From positions 1-50,571 of the forward strand of contig CAZAOA010000004.1 in the NCBI GenBank assembly GCA_964486765.1: a stretch of DNA of 50,571 bases, written 5' to 3'. The notes under the pieces are model-generated. The model was not told the origin of the DNA, searched no databases, and saw nothing but the letters and a program-made list of their open reading frames with translations. A program made the translations under genes and the position numbers. This DNA comes from CAZAOA01 sp964486765 (GTDB taxonomy: Bacteria; Patescibacteriota; UBA1384; XYA2-FULL-43-10). Position 1 is the first letter of the stretch. Each line of letters starts with the position of its first letter. Below are positions 14,836-23,479 of the stretch, one piece after another.

Positions 14836-16488
14836 TTAATCATTGAAGATCTCTTCTGCTGCTTTTTGAAGATCGTCATCAGATGATGAAACTGTGGGTT
14901 TGCGTCTTAAATCTGCGATTCTACACTTCACCCTTACATTTTGCCCAGAAACTTTGTGAATCACTCCTTCTAAGATGGATATGTTTTTTGCTTCAGAAAT
15001 TTTGTCTTGATGAAACTTGAACTTGACCCCAACTATCAGATTTTCAGCTTCAGCACCAACCGGTTTTGCATCTCTTAAAAGCGCAGCTAATGTTGAGTTT
15101 TCGGTCTTTGTTTCATTTATTACCTTTTGCCATATATCTTCTGAAAAAGATTCGAGGCTAACAAAAGTGGGGAGTTCGGGGCTAGCTTCCAAAGCTTCAG
15201 GAGCTGTATTAACTTTTTGAGCTTCTTGCTTTTGTGAATCGATGATATCTTCTTTTATCGATTCAATGTTTTGCAGTGGAATTTTTTCTTCTTTTTGGAT
15301 TTTTGGTTTTTGATCATTCGAATTTGCCACCGCCTTTGGCGGGGTCCCGCTGAAAGCGGTGATTTCTTCGTTCTTCAGTTTATTAGTTTCATTGAGTCCT
15401 GTGGACTCAATGATTGCCATCTCTATCGGAAGCACCGGATAACTGACATCTTTTATTAGCCTGCCAGCTTCAATAAAGATCTCAATTAAGTTTATCAATC
15501 TTTTAGTTGAATTGATTCGGTCTTTCTTAGAAAAATACTTTTCTGAAAATTCTTTAATCTGCTCGGTATTCTCTTTCGTATCCTCGAACAATACTTCATT
15601 TGAAGAAACATACAACAAAAGCTTTCTTAAGGTTTCAATAATATGGACATTGAACTGTGAAAGTGAAATTCCCTCTTTATAAAGATTTTGGGCGATTTTT
15701 AGTCCCTCCTCCGGGTTAGTACTAAAAATCGCCTCAAGCATATTCATCACCTCAACCTCTGAGGCAATTCCCAATATATTTTCAACATCGGTCAAATTTA
15801 ACTTCTTCTTAAAAGATGAAGCTTGATCTAAAAGAGAGATCGCATCTCTGTGTCCGCCTTGAGCAGTTGTCGCAATTAAGTCCAGTGAATCATCATCGAT
15901 CTCAATTTTTTCCTTCTTGGCAATTAATTTTAAATTTGTAACTATATCTTTTTTGGAGATTCTTCGAAAATCAAATCGTTGCGTTCTTGAGATTATAGTT
16001 GCAGGAATTTTATGTGGTTCAGTCGTAGCTAAGATGAAAATTGCATGATTGGGCGGCTCTTCCAATGTTTTTAAAAGTGCGTTGAAAGCTTCACGGGTCA
16101 ACATATGAACTTCATCTATAATGTAGATTTTGTATTTAAGTTTAGTTGGCGAAAACTTCACATTTTCACGAAGTTCCCGTATCTCGTCAATTCCACGGTT
16201 AGATGCTGCATCAATTTCGATAATATCCATCGACTTTAAATCAGATATTTCTTTGCAAGATTCGCATTTGTTACAGGGTTCACCCGTTTCATTTTTAATA
16301 TTCAGACAATTTGCTACTTTTCCGATCAATCTCGCTGTAGTAGTTTTTCCAGTCCCACGAGGTCCAGTAAAAAGGTACGCGTGGGAGAGCATATCTTGTT
16401 TGACCGCCTCTAAAAGCGTATCTCTAATGTGGTCTTGACCTATAAGATCTGAAAAAGTTATTGGACGATGTATGCGATATAAAGACAT
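14836..16488 (-). CDS. dnaX: DNA polymerase III subunit gamma/tau
   Basis: The 550-residue clamp-loader ATPase has Walker A GPRGTGKTT (residues 42-50), a zinc-binding set C61/C72/C75/C78, Walker B IYIIDEVHMLT, sensor 1 LATTEPHKI and the arginine-finger-type ISRTQRFDFRRI. These motifs define DnaX. The C-terminal half is less conserved and carries a repeat-derived segment around SGTPPKAVANSNDQK (15320-15362). I see no slippery run that would obviously programme a gamma frameshift. The upstream DnaA-box array at 16627-16670 could regulate it. Confidence 0.95.
   Translation of the reverse strand: MSLYRIHRPITFSDLIGQDHIRDTLLEAVKQDMLSHAYLFTGPRGTGKTTTARLIGKVANCLNIKNETGEPCNKCESCKEISDLKSMDIIEIDAASNRGIDEIRELRENVKFSPTKLKYKIYIIDEVHMLTREAFNALLKTLEEPPNHAIFILATTEPHKIPATIISRTQRFDFRRISKKDIVTNLKLIAKKEKIEIDDDSLDLIATTAQGGHRDAISLLDQASSFKKKLNLTDVENILGIASEVEVMNMLEAIFSTNPEEGLKIAQNLYKEGISLSQFNVHIIETLRKLLLYVSSNEVLFEDTKENTEQIKEFSEKYFSKKDRINSTKRLINLIEIFIEAGRLIKDVSYPVLPIEMAIIESTGLNETNKLKNEEITAFSGTPPKAVANSNDQKPKIQKEEKIPLQNIESIKEDIIDSQKQEAQKVNTAPEALEASPELPTFVSLESFSEDIWQKVINETKTENSTLAALLRDAKPVGAEAENLIVGVKFKFHQDKISEAKNISILEGVIHKVSGQNVRVKCRIADLRRKPTVSSSDDDLQKAAEEIFND
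15326..15362. repeat. Palindromic GC-rich repeat inside dnaX
   Basis: The stretch gccaccgcctttggcggggtcccgctgaaagcggtg contains ccgcc/ggcgg and ccgct/agcgg arms. It lies in frame in the variable tau region and resembles the insert at 5486-5520 in rsmA. Confidence 0.55.
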
Positions 16489-16626
16489 ATTGTGTATTTC
16501 TTGGATTTAGTGCTTGGTGTTAATATTATAGTTGACTTATTCACTTCCATAACCCCTCGATCATCATAGTTATCAAATAGTGAATTCCATAGCTTTAAGT
16601 TTTAAGTTTTAAACTATACACAATTG

Positions 16627-16670
16627 TTATCCATAGTTTTATGCACAGATTATCCACAACCTTATCCCCG
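16627..16670 (+). other. Array of four DnaA-box-like 9-mers
   Basis: TTATCCATA (16627), TTATGCACA (16639), TTATCCACA (16650) and TTATCCCCG (16662) share one orientation and are spaced 12, 11 and 12 bases. The middle two match the consensus TTATNCACA exactly. The left flank is very AT-rich (ttaagttttaagttttaaac). It may be part of an origin or a DnaA-responsive control site between dnaX and the pilus operon. Confidence 0.6.
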
Positions 16671-16728
16671 TATTGCAGCTAAGCTGCAAATCCTTCGAAT
16701 TGTCTGTATTTTCGCAATAAAAAAACAC

Positions 16729-16757
16729 TTGCTAGTAAATTTTCTGGTTGGTATAAT
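16729..16757 (+). promoter_or_regulatory. Promoter of the type IV pilus operon
   Basis: -35 TTGCTA (16729-16734), 17-base spacer, perfect -10 TATAAT (16752-16757). Perfect 8-bp inverted arms CTAGTAAA (16732-16739) and TTTACTAG (16766-16773) bracket the spacer and -10, a good operator geometry. Confidence 0.7.
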
Positions 16758-16864
16758 GTAGATAGTTTACTAGATTGTAGTTTTTTAAGTTTCGAATCTT
16801 TATCGTTTGGGTTTGTTTAGTATTTAGATGTTGATCAATTGTTCGACACCTGCCCGTCCTGCGC

Positions 16865-16988
16865 TCGAGTTTGTCTCGAAACCTATCCGCCGTGGCTCGA
16901 CCACGGCGAGACAGGCGGGTTCGCAGACGAATCGTCGCTACGGAGGGCGCGACAGACTATCGATAAAATTAAGGTGTCGCGGAGGGGA
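16865..16988 (+). repeat. Gene-leader repeat carrying a ribosome site, copy before pilB
   Basis: From gtttgtctcgaaacctat to aaggtgtcgcggagggg this leader matches, base for base over most of its length, the sequence just upstream of the glycosyltransferase at 30864 (30865-30960, minus strand). This copy has an extra palindromic insert (ccgccgtggctcgaccacgg, about 16887-16906, plus flank). The repeat ends in the Shine-Dalgarno sequence used by the following gene. Confidence 0.7.
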
Positions 16989-19586
16989 ATGAACAGAAAA
17001 GAGCTAGCGAGGGAACTGGCCAAAAAGACCAAACTTTCGGCTAAGCAAGCCGAGAATCTTATAATTGCCTTCGGTGCTGTAGTCACCGATGTTCTAGAAA
17101 AGCAAGAAAAAATCGTTTACTCAAATTTTGGGACATTTTACACTGTTCACTATCCTTCAAAAACAATCTATCACCCAAAACTTGGCAAAAAGAAAACCAT
17201 GATAATGCTTCCGACCAATGCCGCAAAGTGGATGCCCGCAAGTAATATTAAAAAGATGGTAAATGGAGGAGTAGAAGTGGATGAACCAACTAGACACAAA
17301 GCAACAAAATCTCCGATTCAAAAGCCAGATGTTAAAGATGTTCCAGAAAAACCCAAGACCGAAAGCGTAAAGCCGAAAGTTGCAAGTAAACTCGATGAGA
17401 TCGAGGATCTGGAAGAATATCAGAAAGCCAAAAAAGAGATGGCAGATGGGACTCCTTTTGATGTTGGAGATAAGTCAACGTCAAAAAAAGTCAAAGAAGT
17501 AGAAAAAGAGCGAGCAAATATATATGAAGAAACTATGGCGGATGGTTCTAGCGAGCTCTCAACTGTGGACGGCTCAATCAAACTTCATGATGACAAAGAC
17601 GATCATACGATAGATGATGGTCGCAATATGGATAATAGTCATAAGATGGACGATATAGTTGCAAAAAATAAAGAACTTGAAGAAGAAAAAGATAAGAAAC
17701 CAGAGAAAAAAGAAACAAGTCACGATGGAGCATTTAGCAAAATAAAATCAAAGTTCGGGTTTGGCCATAAAGATGATGAAAAAGTGGATGAAGTCAAAAA
17801 AGAAACCAAGGAAGATGAAGAAACGTCTGTAAGTCTTGCAGGATCAGGTATTTTTGGAACTGAGAATATGAAAGATCGCGAAAAAGAAAAAGATATTAAG
17901 ACTACTGGAGCACGAAAGATTGATAAAATAAAAGACGAATTTCACGAAGGCTCAAAAGGCGATGATGATGATTCACTTAGCAAAAGTGCTGAGATACAAA
18001 AACCGAATTTAAGCCTAGTTAGAGAGCCTGTAAATATTGTTTACAAGGACCTTACAAAAGAAGATATCGATAAAGAACTTCTCAAAAAGGTTCCACTTAA
18101 GATTGCCAGAAAATACAAAGCCGTTCCATTGAATGAGAAAGATGGAGTAATCTCCGTTGCTATGGTTGACCCGCAAGATGTCGAGACCAAAGAGATCTTA
18201 AAAAAGAATTTGGGTCAAAATCTTCAAATTGTGCTCTCTACTGAAGCAGATATTAATCATGTTTTGAATCAATACCAAGGCTTGGAAAGTGAAGTTACTA
18301 GCGTTATAGAGGGTGCCGTATCTGCAGGAGAGAAAGATGAAGAAAAGAAAAAGAAAGAAGAGAAAAAGAAAGTTACTGCAGATGAGATCTCCGATGACGC
18401 TCCAGCTGCAAAAATCGTGGATTCATTACTGAAGCGCGCCATTCGTGATAAGGCTTCAGATATTCACATAGAGCCTGCTGAGAAAGAAGTTGAGGTCAGA
18501 TTCAGGATTGATGGAGTACTTCGAAAGAAAGTTTCGCTCCCTAAAGACATTCAGGCTGCAGTTGTTTCTCGATTAAAGATCTTATCAAATATGAAGATTG
18601 ATGAACAGCGTGTGCCTCAAGATGGAAGATTTAACATGATTGTAGATAATAGACAAGTCGACTTTCGTGTTTCGACCATGCCAATCTCTTCTGGTGAAAA
18701 AGTAGTTATGCGTATCTTGGATAAAGAAACTGGAATTTTGACAATAGAACAGTTAGGTATTCAGGGTAGTGGTAAAGTAGTCATCGAAGACAACCTTAAA
18801 AAGAGCCATGGGATGATACTTGTTACCGGTCCTACTGGTTCAGGTAAGTCCACCACTCTTTATGCTATGATCAGCAAGATTTTCAATGTTGGAGTAAATA
18901 TTATTACACTTGAAGATCCGATTGAGTATCAGATCAAAGGAATCAACCAAAGCCAAGTTAATTCAGCTATCGGTTACACATTTGCAAGTGGGCTTAGATC
19001 CATTCTAAGACAAGATCCGGACATTATCATGCTTGGGGAGATTCGTGACAAAGAAACTGCAGAGATGGCCGTTCACGCCGCTCTAACTGGTCATGTACTT
19101 TTGTCTACTCTTCACACAAACACAGCTGCAGGTGCAGCACCTCGAATGATTGATATGGGTGTTGAGCCATTCCTTTTAACTTCTTCCATAAATGTAATTA
19201 TTGCTCAAAGACTTGTAAGAAAGATCTGTAGCGAATGCAAAGAGGAAGTCAAGCTTGCTCCCGAAGAGCTAGAAACAGTCAAAAAAGAGATTGAATTACT
19301 TCCTGAAAAGGAAAAAGCTGAGATTAAAAAGAAAGACATTAAGTTTTTCCATGGAAAAGGCTGCAAGACTTGCGATAATTCTGGAACAAAAGGACGAATT
19401 GGAATCTATGAAGTACTTGATGTAACTGAAGAGATAAAAGCGTTGGTTCAACAGCGTTCTTCAGACGCAGGGATCCATAAGATTGCAATTTCACAAGGGA
19501 TGGTTACCTTATTACAAGATGGAATAATCAAAGCCGTAAATGGTGAAATACCAATGACTGAAGTATGGAGAACAACTAAGGAATAA
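16989..19586 (+). CDS. pilB: HU-domain / type IV pilus assembly ATPase PilB fusion
   Basis: The 865-residue protein starts at the ATG at 16989 after GGAGGGG. The open frame extends 50 codons upstream only through a repeat. Residues 1-92 are a full HU/IHF-like domain (MNRKELARELAKKTKLSAKQ, NFGTFYTVHYP, PASNIKKMVNG). Residues about 93-345 form a long Lys/Glu/Asp-rich linker. Then come the GspE/MshE N-terminal domain (about 350-430), a second charged linker, and the motor domain with Walker A GPTGSGKS (614-621), Asp box EDPIEYQIKG, Walker B DPDIIMLGEIRD (about 676) and His box GHVLLSTLHTN, plus a CSEC/CKTC zinc site. PilB powers pilus extension. An HU domain on it is unusual. No frameshift is needed for the fusion. 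Confidence 0.9.
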   Translation: MNRKELARELAKKTKLSAKQAENLIIAFGAVVTDVLEKQEKIVYSNFGTFYTVHYPSKTIYHPKLGKKKTMIMLPTNAAKWMPASNIKKMVNGGVEVDEPTRHKATKSPIQKPDVKDVPEKPKTESVKPKVASKLDEIEDLEEYQKAKKEMADGTPFDVGDKSTSKKVKEVEKERANIYEETMADGSSELSTVDGSIKLHDDKDDHTIDDGRNMDNSHKMDDIVAKNKELEEEKDKKPEKKETSHDGAFSKIKSKFGFGHKDDEKVDEVKKETKEDEETSVSLAGSGIFGTENMKDREKEKDIKTTGARKIDKIKDEFHEGSKGDDDDSLSKSAEIQKPNLSLVREPVNIVYKDLTKEDIDKELLKKVPLKIARKYKAVPLNEKDGVISVAMVDPQDVETKEILKKNLGQNLQIVLSTEADINHVLNQYQGLESEVTSVIEGAVSAGEKDEEKKKKEEKKKVTADEISDDAPAAKIVDSLLKRAIRDKASDIHIEPAEKEVEVRFRIDGVLRKKVSLPKDIQAAVVSRLKILSNMKIDEQRVPQDGRFNMIVDNRQVDFRVSTMPISSGEKVVMRILDKETGILTIEQLGIQGSGKVVIEDNLKKSHGMILVTGPTGSGKSTTLYAMISKIFNVGVNIITLEDPIEYQIKGINQSQVNSAIGYTFASGLRSILRQDPDIIMLGEIRDKETAEMAVHAALTGHVLLSTLHTNTAAGAAPRMIDMGVEPFLLTSSINVIIAQRLVRKICSECKEEVKLAPEELETVKKEIELLPEKEKAEIKKKDIKFFHGKGCKTCDNSGTKGRIGIYEVLDVTEEIKALVQQRSSDAGIHKIAISQGMVTLLQDGIIKAVNGEIPMTEVWRTTKE

Positions 19587-19640
19587 TCAAACTTCAACTT
19601 TCAATGTGAAAATGGAAATTGGAAATTGGAAAATAATATT

Positions 19641-20840
19641 ATGCATTTTAAATACACAGCTAGAAATTCTGAAGGAGAGCAGATTAAAGGTGAAATCGAA
19701 GCTGCAGATGAGACTTTGGCGTCTTCTGCGTTGAGAGAAAAAGGCTTATATATAAGCTCCATGAAGAAAGTATCTGAGAGCAAACTACCAGAAATCCCGT
19801 TTCTGAATAAAACCAGCCTTAAAGATAAGATAATTTTCACCCAACAGCTTGGGATAATGATTAAATCGGGCTTAAACGTAGTTGACGCTCTAAAAGCCTT
19901 AAGTACAGAAACTACAAATCAAAATTTCACCGACGAGATTACCGACATTATCTCAGATGTAAAAGGAGGAGCCCCACTTTCTGATGCTTTTGCAAAACAC
20001 CCCAGAACATTTGACCCTGTATATATCAGTACTGTGCGATCTGGTGAGAAATCTGGAAAGTTAGATGAAGTCTTGAAAAGGTTGGCAATTCAACTTGATA
20101 AGGATTATGAATTAAGTTCCAAACTTAGAAGTGCAATGTTTTATCCTGCCTTTGTTTTAACTGCACTTGTAATTGTGATGGTTCTTGTAATGATTGTGAT
20201 TGTGCCACAACTTACAGCAATATTTGAAGATGTTGGTGTCCCTCTGCCTATATTGACCAGAATAGTGATCACATTAAGCAAGTTTATGCAAAGCTATATC
20301 CTCTACATTGTTATCGCTCTAATCGGCATATACGCTTTAAGTGTGTATTATGGACGAACCACTTCAGGAAGACATCTTTATGATACTCTCAAGCTTAAGG
20401 TTCCAGTTTTTGGAAAGCTTTTAAAAAAATCCTATATGGCCAAATTCACCCGAACTTTTGCCGGGCTTTCAGCAGCAGGCCTTCCCCTACTAGATATCTT
20501 TAAAGCCGCGAAAGAGGTTATAAACAACTCTGTTTACCAAGAAGAAATTGCTAAAATGGAGAAAAAAATTGAAGTGGGGGAATCCATCTCTAAAGTAATC
20601 AAAGACTGTCCCCTATTTCCTGGAATGGTTGGGCAACTGGCTTCAGTCGGTGAGAAATCTGGAAGCATTGATTTGGTTTTTGACAGCATGGCAAACTTCT
20701 TTGACAAAGAAGTGGACAATATTACTTCCAATCTCTCAGTTCTTCTTGAACCGATTCTTATGGTAATTATGGGAATTGGAGTAGGACTTCTGATTGTTTC
20801 TGTTCTACAACCGATATATGGCTTGGTCAATGCATTGTAG
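19641..20840 (+). CDS. pilC: Type IV pilus inner-membrane platform protein PilC
   Basis: The 399-residue protein starts at the ATG at 19641 (MHFKYTARNSEGEQIKGEIE). A TTG 15 bases upstream lies in repeat sequence. It has two GspF domains, each with a helical bundle and membrane helices: first LTALVIVMVLVMIVIVPQL, then the pair around YIVIALIGIYALSVYYG, and finally LLEPILMVIMGIGVGLLIVS. GEKSGKLDEVLKRLA and the later GEKSGSIDLVFDSMA are the repeated family motifs. PilC couples PilB to pilin insertion. It follows pilB by 54 bases of AT-rich repeat (ggaaattggaaattgg). Confidence 0.95.
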   Translation: MHFKYTARNSEGEQIKGEIEAADETLASSALREKGLYISSMKKVSESKLPEIPFLNKTSLKDKIIFTQQLGIMIKSGLNVVDALKALSTETTNQNFTDEITDIISDVKGGAPLSDAFAKHPRTFDPVYISTVRSGEKSGKLDEVLKRLAIQLDKDYELSSKLRSAMFYPAFVLTALVIVMVLVMIVIVPQLTAIFEDVGVPLPILTRIVITLSKFMQSYILYIVIALIGIYALSVYYGRTTSGRHLYDTLKLKVPVFGKLLKKSYMAKFTRTFAGLSAAGLPLLDIFKAAKEVINNSVYQEEIAKMEKKIEVGESISKVIKDCPLFPGMVGQLASVGEKSGSIDLVFDSMANFFDKEVDNITSNLSVLLEPILMVIMGIGVGLLIVSVLQPIYGLVNAL

Positions 20841-20882
20841 AAAAAAGTTAGTAGTTTCGTGGTAATACAATCAGTTTCGTCG

Positions 20883-20908
20883 ATAGTCATTCATTAAACG
20901 ACTATAAT
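20883..20908 (+). promoter_or_regulatory. Possible internal promoter before pilM
   Basis: A perfect TATAAT (20903-20908) overlaps the right arm of ATAGTC-N11-GACTAT. The -35 (TCGATA at 17-base spacing) is weak. It could give pilMNOP separate expression. Confidence 0.35.
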
Positions 20909-20988
20909 CCATTGCAAATATTTCAATTTGATATTAGAATATAATTAGAATATAATTTCGGTATTTTTGCACGTTGTTAAGGAGGGTT

Positions 20989-21984
20989 TTGGGGATTTTT
21001 TCATCAAATTCAGCAAATGTTTTCGGGCTTGATATAGGCTTCGAGACTTTGAAGTTGTGTGAAACTCGAAGATCTGGTAACTCTGTTAAGATTGTAGGTC
21101 TCTCTGAACACCACATTACCGAAAGAATTTTAGATAAAGACACCATAAAAAATAAGGCTAAAGTCGCCAATATGATCAAGGAATCAATGCGTACAGCGAA
21201 ACCTCATTCGATTAGGGCCAACAAGATTGTGACAGCTCTACCCGAAACATTTGTATTTTCTAAAACCATACAGGTACCCAAGATGGGACCAAAAGAACTT
21301 ACAGTTGCTATCCCCAACGAAGCAGCGCAGTACCTTCCAATGCCGATTGTTGAAGTCTACATAGACTACCAAGTCTTGGTAACTCACCCCGAAGAGAACC
21401 GAATGGACATTCTTGTCGCAGCAGCCCCTAAAAGGCTTGTTGACGATTATGTTGAAATGGCCAAGATGGCGAAGATGGAACTTGCTGCACTAGAAACCAA
21501 ACCTGTAGCAGTTGGACGGGCTCTGATTCCTGAAAAATCCAACGAAGGAATCGCTATCTTACATATAGGGACAGAGATTTCTCGAATATCGATATGGGAC
21601 AAAGGAGATATCCGCCTTATCACTACCGTATCAACCGGAAAAAACAAACTTCTGGAAAGTCTTGGTATGGTCAATAAAAGTACGGAAGAAATTACAAAGA
21701 TCAGCCTTGATGAGGAGAAAAAGCTAAACTTAATGCTACCACTAAATTCTATAATTGATGAAGTCGCAGAAGCAATCAGGTATCACCAAAATCGTGGTTA
21801 TAAACCCTCCCCCATCAAACACATTGAGCTTTGTGGAACCGGCGCGCTCATATCGGGAATAGATAAAATAATTGAATCCGAGATAAAGATAAAGACCGAA
21901 GTTTCAAGTTCACAGTTCAATTTAAAAGATAGCCTTCATCCACAGTATCTGACAGCATTTGGATTATCGTTAAGGGAGATATAA
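20989..21984 (+). CDS. pilM: Type IV pilus assembly protein PilM
   Basis: The actin-like protein of about 331 residues shows VFGLDIGFETLKLCE (phosphate 1), VTALPETFVFSKTIQVP, ILHIGTEISRISIWDKG (phosphate 2) and IELCGTGALISGID (adenosine). PilM sits at the cytoplasmic side of the inner membrane and binds PilN. There is no ATG start. AAGGAGGG (20979-20986) is close to a TTG at 20989, and another TTG lies at 20974 upstream of the ribosome site. ATT at 20995 has the best spacing, so the exact start is uncertain by a few codons. The stop shares one base with the pilN start. Confidence 0.92.
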   Translation: MGIFSSNSANVFGLDIGFETLKLCETRRSGNSVKIVGLSEHHITERILDKDTIKNKAKVANMIKESMRTAKPHSIRANKIVTALPETFVFSKTIQVPKMGPKELTVAIPNEAAQYLPMPIVEVYIDYQVLVTHPEENRMDILVAAAPKRLVDDYVEMAKMAKMELAALETKPVAVGRALIPEKSNEGIAILHIGTEISRISIWDKGDIRLITTVSTGKNKLLESLGMVNKSTEEITKISLDEEKKLNLMLPLNSIIDEVAEAIRYHQNRGYKPSPIKHIELCGTGALISGIDKIIESEIKIKTEVSSSQFNLKDSLHPQYLTAFGLSLREI

Positions 21985-22523
21985 TGTCGATTACCACTAT
22001 TAACCTAATTCCTCCCCGAATCAAAAAAGAACAGAGATTGAGACAAATCTCGAAAGTAGTTTTTTCGTTCTTTTTCGCATTACTTCTTATGTCCATTCTC
22101 GTATATGGAGCAATTTTCATGGCAAATTATTATACTCAAGAAGAGCTTACTTCTGCACAAAGCGAATTAGCTGAATACGAGGTTAAAATTAAAAAACTAG
22201 AACCGTTAGAAAAAGATGTAACACTTATTAACTCACGATTAAATAAGATCTCGGAGCTTCGAAAAAATAGCATGCTTTGGAGCGAATTTTTGGAGATCTT
22301 CAATAACTCAACTCCCACTGAACTGCATATTGATTCATTGTCAGTTGATTACAAAGCGAAGACTATTGTCATGGCTGGATCAGCAGAGACTAGAAGGGAG
22401 ATCGTCAAACTCGAGACAAAGCTAAACACAATGGAATCTTTAACCGAAGTAGGATTTAGCTCATCAACCTACGACGAAACTGATTACAACTATAACTTCT
22501 CGATGACAGGAGTATTCAAATGA
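21984..22523 (+). CDS. pilN: Type IV pilus assembly protein PilN
   Basis: The 179-residue protein has a short cytoplasmic N-terminus with the PilN motif INLIPPRIKKEQR, one membrane helix (VFSFFFALLLMSILVYGAIF), a coiled-coil segment (AQSELAEYEVKIKKLEPLEK) and a ferredoxin-like periplasmic-side domain. It pairs with PilO and binds PilM by its N-terminal motif. The start overlaps the end of pilM by one base and the stop overlaps pilO by four, so translation is coupled. Confidence 0.9.
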   Translation: MSITTINLIPPRIKKEQRLRQISKVVFSFFFALLLMSILVYGAIFMANYYTQEELTSAQSELAEYEVKIKKLEPLEKDVTLINSRLNKISELRKNSMLWSEFLEIFNNSTPTELHIDSLSVDYKAKTIVMAGSAETRREIVKLETKLNTMESLTEVGFSSSTYDETDYNYNFSMTGVFK

Positions 22524-23092
22524 AATCAACTCAAACAAAAATTATAATTACAGCTCTGGTTTTCATATTTATTATTGCTGCCATTATATTCTTTGGGATC
22601 TATCCCGAAATACCCAAATACTCAAACAACAAATCAGAGCTTTCTGAAACCAAGGCAATGATAGAAGAGGCAGATTTTAAATTATCAGAGCTTAACAAGC
22701 TAGATAATAATTCAGAGGAAGTATCAACTGCAAAAGAGTTCGTTACCGGACTTCTTCCAGAAAACATATCGACTTCAGACTTTGTCGTAAAAGTTGAAGC
22801 TATGTCTGTCGGCGTACCAGTCATCGTCAGTACTTTGTCTACCGGATCCAGCACTCCAGCCGCTAGCGCGAGCAAGGCTGCCGTCCCCACACAAGACAAT
22901 AAAGGTTCAGACAATTCTGTGGATTTTTCACTGACAGCAACAATCGGTTATAACACAATTTTAGAAGTAATAGAAAAGCTTGAATCATTCCCTCGCTTCA
23001 ATATTTTAGATTCTATTAATCTGTCTGGACGTGATAAAAAAACTCAAACTTTAGATCTTCAAGCAAAAGGAAGAATTTTTTATGGAAAATAA
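22520..23092 (+). CDS. pilO: Type IV pilus assembly protein PilO-like
   Basis: The 190-residue protein has one N-terminal membrane helix (IIITALVFIFIIAAIIFFGI), a coiled coil (NKSELSETKAMIEEADFKL) and an alpha/beta domain ending in VIEKLESFPRFNILDSINLS, which matches the PilO pattern of a late helix and strand. Position after pilN and before a PilP-like gene supports the call. A Ser/Thr/Ala-rich loop (STGSSTPAASASKAAVPTQD) interrupts the domain. It overlaps both neighbours. Confidence 0.85.
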   Translation: MKSTQTKIIITALVFIFIIAAIIFFGIYPEIPKYSNNKSELSETKAMIEEADFKLSELNKLDNNSEEVSTAKEFVTGLLPENISTSDFVVKVEAMSVGVPVIVSTLSTGSSTPAASASKAAVPTQDNKGSDNSVDFSLTATIGYNTILEVIEKLESFPRFNILDSINLSGRDKKTQTLDLQAKGRIFYGK

Positions 23093-23426
23093 AAAAAACA
23101 TAAAATTAATTACAATGATTGCAATCCTAATAATTGTGCTATTGGGAATGGTCATGAGCTTTTTTCTCTATAGCTATCTAACTGAAAGTTTGATTTTAGA
23201 AACCGTAAACAAAGAGCCGATTGCGATCAATACAGAACTTTACCAAGAACTTAAGGGAATACCTTCATATGGAGTTCCTGTCACTGCAGAAGAACCTGGG
23301 TATGGACGAGACAATCCATTTATACCATATAAAACCTTGCCAAGCGAAATCGAAGAGGCAGCTGCCCTAGCTGATACTTCAGTTAACGAGGCCATAGCAG
23401 AAACAGAAACTCCAGCAACAGAATAA
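23082..23426 (+). CDS. Small PilP-like pilus membrane protein
   Basis: The 114-residue protein has one membrane helix (residues 8-29) and an extracytoplasmic tail with GYGRDNPFIPYK, resembling the R-D-P-F-P motif of PilP proteins. The rest is Glu/Ala/Thr-rich and probably disordered. It is the last gene of the operon, overlaps pilO by 11 bases and is followed by a terminator. It is shorter than true PilP and lacks a lipobox, so the family assignment is tentative. Confidence 0.6.
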   Translation: MENKKNIKLITMIAILIIVLLGMVMSFFLYSYLTESLILETVNKEPIAINTELYQELKGIPSYGVPVTAEEPGYGRDNPFIPYKTLPSEIEEAAALADTSVNEAIAETETPATE

Positions 23427-23438
23427 CTACTCTATAAA

Positions 23439-23468
23439 TAAAAAAAGAATCTATAGATTCTTTTTTTA
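23439..23468. terminator. Bidirectional terminator between pilus operon and response regulator
   Basis: AAAAAAGAATC-TATA-GATTCTTTTTTT is a palindrome with A- and T-runs on both sides, placed between convergent genes. Confidence 0.85.
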
Positions 23469-23479
23469 TTTAATTTAAC

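Noticed and set aside
16839..16988. 50-codon extension upstream of pilB
   Set aside because: It translates a repeat shared with another gene's leader. The ATG at 16989 has a strong Shine-Dalgarno sequence and begins the HU domain.
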